In this document: positions 1-7,742 of the stretch, one piece after another | Layout: the number at the start of each line of letters is the position of its first letter | How positions within the stretch are numbered: position 1 is the first letter of the stretch | Assembly (NCBI RefSeq): GCF_025567405.1 | Contig: NZ_JAOQKJ010000012.1 | Span: 1-64,000 of the forward strand | Source of the DNA: Suilimivivens aceti | GTDB lineage: Bacteria; Bacillota; Clostridia; Lachnospirales; Lachnospiraceae | Reading direction: 5' to 3' | Length of the DNA: 64,000 nucleotides | Position numbers and translations under genes: made by a program | The notes under the pieces: generated by a model | Told to the model about the DNA's origin: nothing | The model's input: only the letters and a program-made list of their open reading frames with translations | The model's database searches: none

Positions 1-243
1 TATCGTCACTTTCACTGCTGTAATTTATTCTGTTTGTAATCAACTTTCCCCCTCACACGGGAATTTCAAAAAACTATTGAGGAAAACATGAATAATTCAC
101 AAATATCATTGAAAAATAAGTAGATTTATTTGTACATTTGTTTTAAAATAGAAAAGAAGTTTTTTCTTGGGGTTAATTTCTAGGGCAGAAGTATTGTGAA
201 AAATGTATAAGTGAAAAATACGTGCAGCTAAAGGAGTGGGGAT

Positions 244-1329
244 ATGATATCAAATCAAACATTACAGAGCACGATTGAAGGACTGAAAGCCATTGCACGG
301 GTAGAGTTCTGTATTATGGATACCGAGGGCAAGGAGGTTGCTTCCACAGGAAATATCAGTGTAAATGGAGGTGCCGTAGCTGAGTTTGCCAAGTCACCGG
401 CAGATTCCCAGGAGATCCAGGGGTGTCAGTACTTTAAGATTTATGATGAACAGCAGCTGGAGTATGTCATGGTTACAGCCGGAACCGGTGAGGATGTATA
501 TACGATCGGCAAGATGGCGGCATTCCAGGTACAGAATCTGATGGTAGCCTATAAGGAGCGGTTTGACAAGGATAATTTTATCAAAAACCTGCTGCTTGAT
601 AATCTGCTTCTGATTGATATTTACAGCAGGGCAAAGAAGCTTCATATTCAGACAGATGTCAACAGAGTGGTCATGATTGTTGAGACGGAGAATGGAAAAG
701 ACAGTAACATCCTGGAGATGATGCGTTCCTATTACAGTAATAACAGTGGAGATTTTGTTACGGCAGTTGATGAGAATAATGTTATTATTGTAAAGGATCT
801 TTCAGAAGGCGAAAGCATGAAGGAGATCGAGAAGACGGCGGCAGGCATTGAGAAGTTCCTGCAGAAGGAGCATATGTCAGGAATCCATATTGCGTATGGA
901 ACTGTTGTGAAGGAGATCAAGGAAGTAAGCCGTTCCTACAAGGAGGCAAAGATGGCACTGGATGTCGGTAAGATCTTCTTTGATGAAAAGAATGTGATCG
1001 CTTACAGTGAGCTGGGAATCGGGCGACTGATCTATCAGCTTCCCATTCCACTTTGCAAGATGTTTATCCGTGAGATCTTCGGTGATAAGAGTCCGGATGA
1101 TTTTGATGAGGAAACACTTGTTACGATCAATAAGTTTTTTGAAAACAGCCTGAATGTTTCTGAAACGTCAAGACAGCTGTTTATCCACAGAAATACACTG
1201 GTATACCGTCTGGATAAGCTGCAGAAGAGAACAGGGCTTGACCTTCGGGTATTTGAGGATGCGATCACATTCCGTATCGCACTGATGGTCGTGAAATATA
1301 TGAAGTACATGGAAAGTTTTGAGTATTAA
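244..1329 (+). CDS. PucR/CdaR-type helix-turn-helix transcriptional regulator
   Basis: The 361-residue protein is a predicted cytoplasmic DNA-binding regulator. The C-terminal ~60 residues carry the PucR/CdaR-type helix-turn-helix, with the core LNVSETSRQLFIHRNTLVYR followed by a RxGLDLRxFEDAxTF stretch. The N-terminal ~130 residues form a probable sensory domain and the middle carries the motif NLLLDNLLLIDIYSRAKKLH. The ATG is well placed behind AAAGGAG. Family members such as CdaR of E. coli respond to sugar diacids, but nothing here identifies the ligand. A close paralogue lies at 62837-63925. The stop lies 19 bases before the preferred start of ftsE, which suggests co-transcription with the division operon. 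No firm promoter was found in the 243 bases upstream. Confidence 0.85.
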   Translation: MISNQTLQSTIEGLKAIARVEFCIMDTEGKEVASTGNISVNGGAVAEFAKSPADSQEIQGCQYFKIYDEQQLEYVMVTAGTGEDVYTIGKMAAFQVQNLMVAYKERFDKDNFIKNLLLDNLLLIDIYSRAKKLHIQTDVNRVVMIVETENGKDSNILEMMRSYYSNNSGDFVTAVDENNVIIVKDLSEGESMKEIEKTAAGIEKFLQKEHMSGIHIAYGTVVKEIKEVSRSYKEAKMALDVGKIFFDEKNVIAYSELGIGRLIYQLPIPLCKMFIREIFGDKSPDDFDEETLVTINKFFENSLNVSETSRQLFIHRNTLVYRLDKLQKRTGLDLRVFEDAITFRIALMVVKYMKYMESFEY

Positions 1330-1348
1330 GATACAGGTGGTGAAAAAA

Positions 1349-2089
1349 GTGGCAAGAGAGCAAAGGAGCAGAAGAAGAAAAGGAACTGCAAGTGATGAGA
1401 TCATCACAATGAATCATGTCAGCAAGGCTTATGCAACAGGTGCTCCCGCACTGAATGGGGTAGATCTTCATATTAAAAAGGGAGAGTTTGTATTTATTGT
1501 AGGAGACAGTGGATCAGGAAAATCAACCATGATCAAGCTCCTTCTCCGGGAGCTTGTGCCTACGGAGGGAGAGATCAATGTTATGGGATATGATCTCGTC
1601 AGGATCAGGCACCGAAAAATTCCCATGTTCCGCAGGAATCTGGGGATCGTGTTCCAGGATTTCCGTCTTTTAAAGGACAGGAATGTATATGAGAATGTTG
1701 CCTTTGCACAGCGAATTATCCAGAAACCGACCAAGGAGATAAAGAGAAATGTACCAAGCATACTGGCAACGGTAGGACTTGCAGGCAAATATAAGGCGAA
1801 GCCGAGGCAGCTTTCCGGTGGTGAGCAGCAGAGAGTGGCGATCGCAAGGGCTTTGGTTAACAGGCCGAGCATTCTTCTGGCAGATGAGCCTACCGGAAAT
1901 CTGGATCCTAAGAACTCATGGGAGATCATGAAGCTGCTGGAGCAGATTAATGAGAACGGTACGACAGTGCTGGTCGTAACCCATAACCGTGAGATCGTTA
2001 ATGCCATGCAGAAAAGAGTCGTTACAATGAAGAAGGGTGTCATTGTAAGTGATGAAGAGAAGGGTGGTTATATAGACGATGAGGATTAG
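1349..2089 (+). CDS. ftsE: Cell division ATP-binding protein FtsE
   Basis: FtsE is the ATPase of the FtsEX complex, which works at the septum and controls peptidoglycan hydrolases. Walker A (GDSGSGKS) is at about residues 52-59, the signature LSGGEQQR and Walker B (ILLADEPTG) follow, and the switch His is in VVTHNRE. The reading frame is open back to a TTG at 1319 that overlaps the preceding stop. GTG at 1349 is preferred because AGGTGG lies 8 bases upstream; this gives 246 residues, slightly longer than usual because of a basic N-terminal tail. The last 11 bases overlap ftsX, a sign of translational coupling. Confidence 0.93.
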   Translation: MAREQRSRRRKGTASDEIITMNHVSKAYATGAPALNGVDLHIKKGEFVFIVGDSGSGKSTMIKLLLRELVPTEGEINVMGYDLVRIRHRKIPMFRRNLGIVFQDFRLLKDRNVYENVAFAQRIIQKPTKEIKRNVPSILATVGLAGKYKAKPRQLSGGEQQRVAIARALVNRPSILLADEPTGNLDPKNSWEIMKLLEQINENGTTVLVVTHNREIVNAMQKRVVTMKKGVIVSDEEKGGYIDDED

Positions 2090-2975
2090 TACATTTTTTT
2101 ATACCATCAAACAGGGATTTATTAACATTTTCAGAAATAAATGGTTTTCACTGGCATCTATAGCTACGATCAGTGCCTGCCTGTTTCTGTTTGGTCTTTT
2201 TTATTCCATTTTGATGAATGTGCAGAATATTGTGAAGACTGCGCAGGAGGGTGTATCTGTAACGGTTTTCTTTGATGAAGGTATCAGTGATGACCGGATT
2301 CAGCAGATCGGGGATGAGATCCAGAAGAGACCTGAGGTTTCCAAGATCAATTTTATCTCAGCAGATGAAGCATGGGACAGCTTTAAGGAGGAATATCTTG
2401 GTGAATATGCAGACGGATTTACAGAAAATCCGCTGGAAAATTCTGCAAGCTATGAGATCTATCTGAATGATGTATCCATGCAGCCGGCGCTTGTTTCTTT
2501 CCTGGAAGGGCTTGACGGGATTCGTGAGGTAAACCGGTCTGATATCACGGCAGCATCACTGACCGGCATCAATGCGCTGATCGCCTATGCATCCATCGGT
2601 ATCATAGCGATCCTGTTTGCGGTATCTATTTTCCTGATCAGTAATACTGTTACGATCGGTATTTCAGTTAGAAAAGAAGAAATTTCCATTATGAAATATA
2701 TCGGTGCTACAGACTTCTTCGTCAGATCTCCCTTCGTCATTGAGGGTATGCTGATCGGAGCAATCGGAGCACTGATCCCCATGGGGATCATCTACAGTGT
2801 TTATAATGAAGTGATCGGTTATATCATAGGTAAGTTTTCCAATCTGTCAAAGCTGCTTGCCTTTCTGCCTGTAAATGAAATCTTTGCGAAGCTCCTGCCG
2901 GGATCACTGATCATGGGCATAGGAATCGGTTTCCTTGGAAGTATCATTACGGTTAGAAAGCATTTGAGAGTGTGA
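2079..2975 (+). CDS. ftsX: Cell division protein FtsX (permease-like)
   Basis: FtsX is the membrane partner of FtsE. It passes ATPase-driven conformational change to an extracytoplasmic hydrolase. The 298-residue sequence shows one N-terminal membrane segment (about 20-45), an extracellular domain (about 50-165), and three C-terminal membrane segments (about 168-190, 215-240 and 265-290), the standard FtsX layout. The motif VTIGISVRKEEISIMKYIGA is typical of FtsX/MacB permeases. The start overlaps the end of ftsE, and the M23 hydrolase gene follows at once. Confidence 0.93.
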   Translation: MRISTFFYTIKQGFINIFRNKWFSLASIATISACLFLFGLFYSILMNVQNIVKTAQEGVSVTVFFDEGISDDRIQQIGDEIQKRPEVSKINFISADEAWDSFKEEYLGEYADGFTENPLENSASYEIYLNDVSMQPALVSFLEGLDGIREVNRSDITAASLTGINALIAYASIGIIAILFAVSIFLISNTVTIGISVRKEEISIMKYIGATDFFVRSPFVIEGMLIGAIGALIPMGIIYSVYNEVIGYIIGKFSNLSKLLAFLPVNEIFAKLLPGSLIMGIGIGFLGSIITVRKHLRV

Positions 2976-2983
2976 TCATATTC

Positions 2984-4204
2984 ATGAAAAAATGGAAAAA
3001 AGGACTCTGCCTTTTGCTGAGTGTTCTGCTGGTAAGTTCAGCCGGAAGCGCAGGCACACTTTCTGCCAGTGCACAGGAGCTGACGAATGACAGCATCAGG
3101 CAGAAGGAAGAAGAGATAAAAAAAGCAAAAGAAGAAAAGAACAGCCTTCAAAGCAGTCTGAGTAATGTAAAAGAGATCAAGAAGCAGCTTGAAACCTCCA
3201 AGAATAATCTGGCCAATTATATTACGGAGCTGGATGCTAATCTGTCTACGATACAGGCCAAGATAGAAGAACTTAAGGGTCTGATCACAGAGAAGGAAGA
3301 GGAAATTGCTGCCAAGGAAAAAGAGCTGGAGGAGGCTGTGGCGGTACAGGAAGCCCAGTATGAGGCAATGAAGGCCCGGATCAAGTTTATGTATGAAAAG
3401 GGAGATACGGTATACCTTGAACTTCTTTTTGCGGCAGACAGCTTTGGCGAGGTGTTGAACAAGGCTGAGTATATTGAGATGCTTTCCTCATATGACAGGA
3501 AAAAGCTGGATGAATATGTAGCACAGGCTGAGTATGTTTCCCTGTGCAAGGAAAGCCTGGAGGAGGAAAAAAGCGTTCTGGATGAGGCCAGGAGGGTACA
3601 GGAAGAAGAAGAGGCTTCCATGAATGCACTGATCTCGGCCAAAGAACAGGAGATCAGTAATGTAACATCTGATATCAAGAATAAAGAGGCTGCCATTGCG
3701 GAATATGAGGCTGATATTGCAGAACAGAATCAAACCATTGCGGCATTGGAAAAGGCAGTCGCAGAGGAAAGAGCCAGACTGGCAGAGGAGCAGGGCAGAA
3801 GATATGATGGTGGAGTATTCACCTGGCCGGCGCCGTCGTATACGAGGATATCGGATGATTATGGAAACCGTATCCATCCTACTCTTGGTATTCAGAAATT
3901 CCATAATGGAATTGATATGGCAGCACCGGGAGGCAGTGCGATCCTGGCCGCATATGATGGTAAAGTAGTTGCTGCTGATTACAACAGCAGTATGGGAAAT
4001 TATATCATGATCGATCATGGTGACAGCCTGTATACGATTTATATGCATGCATCGGCACTTTATGTTTCCAAGGGGACCGAGGTTTCTAAGGGGCAGAAGA
4101 TAGCTGCGGTGGGAACTACAGGGCGATCCACAGGCAATCATCTGCATTTCAGCGTGCGGAAGGGTGGAAGCTATGTGAATCCATGGAGTTACCTGAAGGG
4201 TTGA
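2984..4204 (+). CDS. Secreted coiled-coil M23 peptidoglycan hydrolase (EnvC/PcsB-like FtsEX partner)
   Basis: This is a predicted secreted murein endopeptidase. An N-terminal signal peptide (MKKWKKGLCLLLSVLLVSSA, cleaved near ASA-QE) is followed by a long Glu/Lys-rich coiled coil to about residue 265 and a C-terminal M23/LytM domain. The metal ligands look intact: HNGID and HLHF are both present, so the domain is probably catalytic rather than degenerate like some activators. Its place directly after ftsEX matches the known FtsEX-EnvC and FtsEX-PcsB pairing, with a coiled coil that would bind FtsX (inference). The frame is open from GTG 2972, which overlaps ftsX by 4 bases; ATG 2984 was chosen because it begins the signal peptide. 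Confidence 0.88.
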   Translation: MKKWKKGLCLLLSVLLVSSAGSAGTLSASAQELTNDSIRQKEEEIKKAKEEKNSLQSSLSNVKEIKKQLETSKNNLANYITELDANLSTIQAKIEELKGLITEKEEEIAAKEKELEEAVAVQEAQYEAMKARIKFMYEKGDTVYLELLFAADSFGEVLNKAEYIEMLSSYDRKKLDEYVAQAEYVSLCKESLEEEKSVLDEARRVQEEEEASMNALISAKEQEISNVTSDIKNKEAAIAEYEADIAEQNQTIAALEKAVAEERARLAEEQGRRYDGGVFTWPAPSYTRISDDYGNRIHPTLGIQKFHNGIDMAAPGGSAILAAYDGKVVAADYNSSMGNYIMIDHGDSLYTIYMHASALYVSKGTEVSKGQKIAAVGTTGRSTGNHLHFSVRKGGSYVNPWSYLKG

Positions 4205-4225
4205 TAACAGACGGGAGTGTGTGGA

Positions 4226-5524
4226 TTGGAAGAGCAGGAAACAGAACAGACATTACAGGGAGAACAACAGACTGAGCTGCGGAAGGGAGAAAAAGACAGG
4301 AGACTGCCACTTTTCTTTGGAGGAATGGCAGCAGGAATTGCTGTATGTGTGCTGGTTGGAGCCGGGGTTTTTGCGGGAAAAAGCATTTATGGATTAGTGA
4401 AGACCCAGGGGGGTGCGCAGAGTGAATCCAGTGTTGTGAATGCAGAAACCATACAGAAGATGAGGAGCCTGGAGAGCGTAATCGAAAAATATTACTACGA
4501 TTACAAGGATGAGCCTACGACAGAGGAGAACCTGCAGACAGGTATCTATAAGGGTATGACAGAGGCGTTGAATGATCCTTATTCTGAGTACTATACCGCA
4601 GAGGAGCTGAAAGAGGTTGTGGATGGCAACAATGGTGTTTCCTACGGGATCGGGGCTTATATTACGCTGGACAAGGAGCAGGATATGGCGGTGATCGCCG
4701 GTGTCATGGAAGGAACGCCTGCCGAGGAGGCTGGTCTTAAGGAAGGCGATGTGATCTATGAGGTAGATGGGGAAGAAACCAGGGGACTCAGCACCAGCAG
4801 GGTTGTTTCCATGGTCAAGGGAAAAGAAGGGACTACCGTTCATCTGACCATTTACCGGGAGGGAGAGGCTGACTTCCTTGAAGTAGATATTGTAAGAAGC
4901 AAGCTGATCGAAACAACTACAGTGCGCTATGGCATGGTGGAAGGTGAAGAAGGAATCGGCTATCTGCAGATCACAGAGTTTGATACAGTTACCCTGGATC
5001 AGTTTAATGAGGCTATGGCAGAGCTTCGTGCTGATGACATGAAGGGACTGATCCTGGATCTTCGGAGCAATCCGGGCGGAGATCTTTCTGTGGTAGTTGA
5101 GATTGCAAGACGTCTTCTGCCGGCAGGACTGATCACTTATACAGAAGTGCCTTCCGGACAGCGGACAGAATATACCTGTGATGGTGAATATGAAATTGAC
5201 ATACCCATGGTGGTACTGATCAATGGGTATTCGGCGAGTGCAGCGGAGATCCTGGCTGGAGCGATCCAGGATCACAATAAGGGAACTGTTGTGGGAACAA
5301 CCAGTTACGGCAAGGGTATCGTACAGAGGCTGATCACACTGGAGGATGGCAGCGCTGTGAAGCTGACTGTCAGCGGCTGGTTCACACCGAATGGCAATAA
5401 TATTCAGGGAAGTGGAATCGAGCCGGATGTTGAAGCAGAATATGACACCGATCTGGCAGAAACAGAAGGTCTGGACAGCCAGGTGGAAAAGGGAATCGAA
5501 ATTCTGAAAGAAAAGATTGGATAA
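4226..5524 (+). CDS. Membrane-anchored S41 C-terminal processing peptidase (CtpA/CtpB-like)
   Basis: This is a serine protease anchored by one N-terminal membrane segment (about residues 27-55), with PDZ (about 135-215) and S41 protease (about 225-420) domains outside the membrane. The S41 signatures are DLRSNPGGDL, the catalytic Ser in GYSASAAEI at about residue 337, and the general-base Lys in YGKG about 25 residues later. The start is uncertain: TTG 4226 has GGGAG 8 bases upstream, while GTG 4217 would overlap that site. It is the last gene of the ftsEX group and ends at a strong terminator, so a role in processing envelope proteins during division is a reasonable inference. Confidence 0.88.
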   Translation: MEEQETEQTLQGEQQTELRKGEKDRRLPLFFGGMAAGIAVCVLVGAGVFAGKSIYGLVKTQGGAQSESSVVNAETIQKMRSLESVIEKYYYDYKDEPTTEENLQTGIYKGMTEALNDPYSEYYTAEELKEVVDGNNGVSYGIGAYITLDKEQDMAVIAGVMEGTPAEEAGLKEGDVIYEVDGEETRGLSTSRVVSMVKGKEGTTVHLTIYREGEADFLEVDIVRSKLIETTTVRYGMVEGEEGIGYLQITEFDTVTLDQFNEAMAELRADDMKGLILDLRSNPGGDLSVVVEIARRLLPAGLITYTEVPSGQRTEYTCDGEYEIDIPMVVLINGYSASAAEILAGAIQDHNKGTVVGTTSYGKGIVQRLITLEDGSAVKLTVSGWFTPNGNNIQGSGIEPDVEAEYDTDLAETEGLDSQVEKGIEILKEKIG

Positions 5525-5545
5525 AAATAATATTGTTTTGATTTA

Positions 5546-5579
5546 GAGCCTGCAGGTTATGGATCTGCAGGCTCTTTTT
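5546..5579 (+). terminator. Rho-independent terminator after the S41 peptidase gene
   Basis: A perfect 10-bp stem (GAGCCTGCAG / CTGCAGGCTC) with a 9-base loop is followed by TTTTT. It ends the ftsE-ftsX-M23-S41 transcript. Confidence 0.9.
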
Positions 5580-5644
5580 CTAGAGTTTCATCGGTTTGTA
5601 TGAATAGATCTCCGATTGGTACATCAAGGAGATTACTCAAAACA

Positions 5645-5658
5645 CAAACAAATGTTCT
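5645..5658 (+). promoter_or_regulatory. Candidate LexA (DinR-type SOS) box upstream of uvrB
   Basis: CAAACAAATGTTCT matches the Bacillus LexA consensus CGAACRNRYGTTYC at 12 of 14 positions, including the full RNRY centre. It lies just upstream of a plausible -35 hexamer and 69 bases before uvrB. uvrBA is an SOS-regulated operon in many Firmicutes. Confidence 0.55.
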
Positions 5659-5666
5659 GATCCTCC

Positions 5667-5695
5667 TGTACAAATATAATTTACCGTGGTATATT
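5667..5695 (+). promoter_or_regulatory. Possible sigma-A promoter for uvrBA
   Basis: TGTACA and TATATT are separated by 17 bases. Each hexamer departs from consensus at two positions or fewer. The site lies between the LexA-like box and uvrB. Confidence 0.4.
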
Positions 5696-5726
5696 AAAAA
5701 GGTAGATTTAAATTAGGAGAAAACAT

Positions 5727-7718
5727 ATGGGTCAGTTTAAACTGCATTCAGAATATCAGCCGACCGGAGACCAGCCACAGGCGATCGCAGAGCTTGTGCA
5801 GGGATTTCGAGAAGGCAATCAGTTTGAGACGCTGTTAGGTGTTACCGGATCCGGTAAGACTTTTACGATGGCTAATGTGATCGCAGCGCTGAATAAACCT
5901 ACTTTGATCATTGCACATAATAAGACACTGGCAGCACAGCTTTACGGGGAGTTCAAGGAATTTTTCCCAGAGAATGCAGTGGAATATTTTGTGTCGTATT
6001 ATGATTATTACCAGCCGGAGGCTTATGTGCCTTCGTCAGATACTTATATTGCCAAGGATTCTTCCATCAATGATGAGATCGATAAGCTGCGTCTGTCCGC
6101 AACGGCATCCTTGTCAGAGAGGAAGGACGTGATCGTGATCGCAAGTGTGTCCTGTATTTATGGACTGGGCAGTCCGGAGGATTATCAGGACATGATCGTT
6201 TCCCTGCGTCCGGGTATGGTGAAGGACAGGGATGAGGTGATCCGGGAGCTGATCGATATCCAGTATGACAGGAATGATATGGAAGTGAGCAGAGGATGCT
6301 TCCGTGTACGTGGAGATGTTCTTGAAATTTTTCCGGCACAGGGTGGAGATTATCTGATCCGGGTGGAATTTTTCGGGGATGAGATCGACAGGATCGTGGA
6401 AGCAGATCCACTGACCGGGCAGGTGCATGCTTCTCTGCAGCATATTGCTATTTTCCCGGCATCCCATTATGTCATTCCACAGGAGCGCATCAATACAGCC
6501 TGTAAGAATATTGAAGCTGAGCTGGATGAGAGAGTGCGCTTTTTCAAAAGTGAGGATAAGCTGCTGGAAGCCCAGCGTATTTCGGAACGTACTAATTTTG
6601 ATATAGAGATGCTGCGGGAAACAGGCTTCTGCTCCGGTATTGAGAACTATTCCAGACATCTGTACGGGGCACAGCCGGGAACACCGCCACATACCCTGCT
6701 GGATTATTTTGGAAATGATTTTCTGATGATCATAGATGAGTCCCATATGACAGTGCCGCAGATTGGGGCTATGTATAATGGAGACCGGTCAAGGAAGACG
6801 ACACTGGTAGATTATGGTTTCCGGCTTCCTTCCGCACTGGACAACAGACCTCTCTGCTTTGAAGAGTTTGAACAGCATATCGATCAGCTTCTTTTCGTGT
6901 CGGCAACACCTTCAAAATATGAAGAAGAGCATGAGCTGCTCCGTGCGGAGCAGATCATAAGACCTACCGGACTTCTGGATCCGGAGATCGTAGTGAAGCC
7001 GGTAGAGGGACAGATCGATGACCTGATCAGTGAGGTACGTAAGGAGACAGATAAGCATAATAAAGTGTTGGTCACCACACTGACCAAGCGTATGGCAGAG
7101 GATCTGACCGGCTATATGAAGGAAGCCGGGATCCGGGTGAAATATCTCCATTCGGATATTGATACGCTGGAAAGAGCGGAGATCATCCGGGATATGCGTC
7201 TTGATGTATTTGACGTGCTGGTAGGGATCAACCTGCTGAGGGAGGGGCTGGATATTCCGGAGATTTCACTGGTAGCAATCCTGGATGCGGATAAGGAAGG
7301 CTTTCTGCGTTCTGAAACATCCCTGATCCAGACAGTAGGCCGTGCTGCCCGTAATGCGGAAGGCCATGTTATCATGTATGCTGACAATATGACAGATTCC
7401 ATGAAGGCAGCTATTGAGGAGACTGCCAGAAGACGGAAGCTGCAGCAGAAGTATAATGAAGAGCATGGTATCACACCACAGACCATCAAAAAGGCAGTCC
7501 GGGATCTGATCAGTATTTCAAAGACAATTGAGAAGGAAGAACTCCGGTTTGAGAAGGATCCGGAATCTATGGGCAGGGAGGAACTGCAGAAGCTGATCGG
7601 CAAGGTGGAGAAGCAGATGAAGAAAGCGGCAGCGGATCTTAACTTTGAAGCGGCAGCAGAGCTTAGGGACAAGATGGCAGAGCTGAAGAAAAAGCTCCAT
7701 GAGCTTGAAGAAGAATAG
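5727..7718 (+). CDS. uvrB: Excinuclease ABC subunit B
   Basis: UvrB verifies damage and recruits UvrC in nucleotide excision repair. The 663-residue protein is the usual length. Walker A (GVTGSGKT) is near residue 40, the damage-probing beta-hairpin region (YYDYYQPEAYVPSSDTYIAK) near 95, the helicase motif TVGRAARN near 540, and a C-terminal UVR motif (EELRDKMAELKKK-like) ends the protein. ATG 5727 follows TAGGAGA. uvrA follows after 24 bases. Confidence 0.97.
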   Translation: MGQFKLHSEYQPTGDQPQAIAELVQGFREGNQFETLLGVTGSGKTFTMANVIAALNKPTLIIAHNKTLAAQLYGEFKEFFPENAVEYFVSYYDYYQPEAYVPSSDTYIAKDSSINDEIDKLRLSATASLSERKDVIVIASVSCIYGLGSPEDYQDMIVSLRPGMVKDRDEVIRELIDIQYDRNDMEVSRGCFRVRGDVLEIFPAQGGDYLIRVEFFGDEIDRIVEADPLTGQVHASLQHIAIFPASHYVIPQERINTACKNIEAELDERVRFFKSEDKLLEAQRISERTNFDIEMLRETGFCSGIENYSRHLYGAQPGTPPHTLLDYFGNDFLMIIDESHMTVPQIGAMYNGDRSRKTTLVDYGFRLPSALDNRPLCFEEFEQHIDQLLFVSATPSKYEEEHELLRAEQIIRPTGLLDPEIVVKPVEGQIDDLISEVRKETDKHNKVLVTTLTKRMAEDLTGYMKEAGIRVKYLHSDIDTLERAEIIRDMRLDVFDVLVGINLLREGLDIPEISLVAILDADKEGFLRSETSLIQTVGRAARNAEGHVIMYADNMTDSMKAAIEETARRRKLQQKYNEEHGITPQTIKKAVRDLISISKTIEKEELRFEKDPESMGREELQKLIGKVEKQMKKAAADLNFEAAAELRDKMAELKKKLHELEEE

Positions 7719-7742
7719 AGAAGAGAAAGTACAGGTAATAAA

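Noticed and set aside
88..123. Short frame MNNSQISLKNK upstream of the first regulator, with GAGGAAAAC before it
   Set aside because: Eleven codons, AT-rich, no conserved residues; it could be a leader peptide but nothing supports it.
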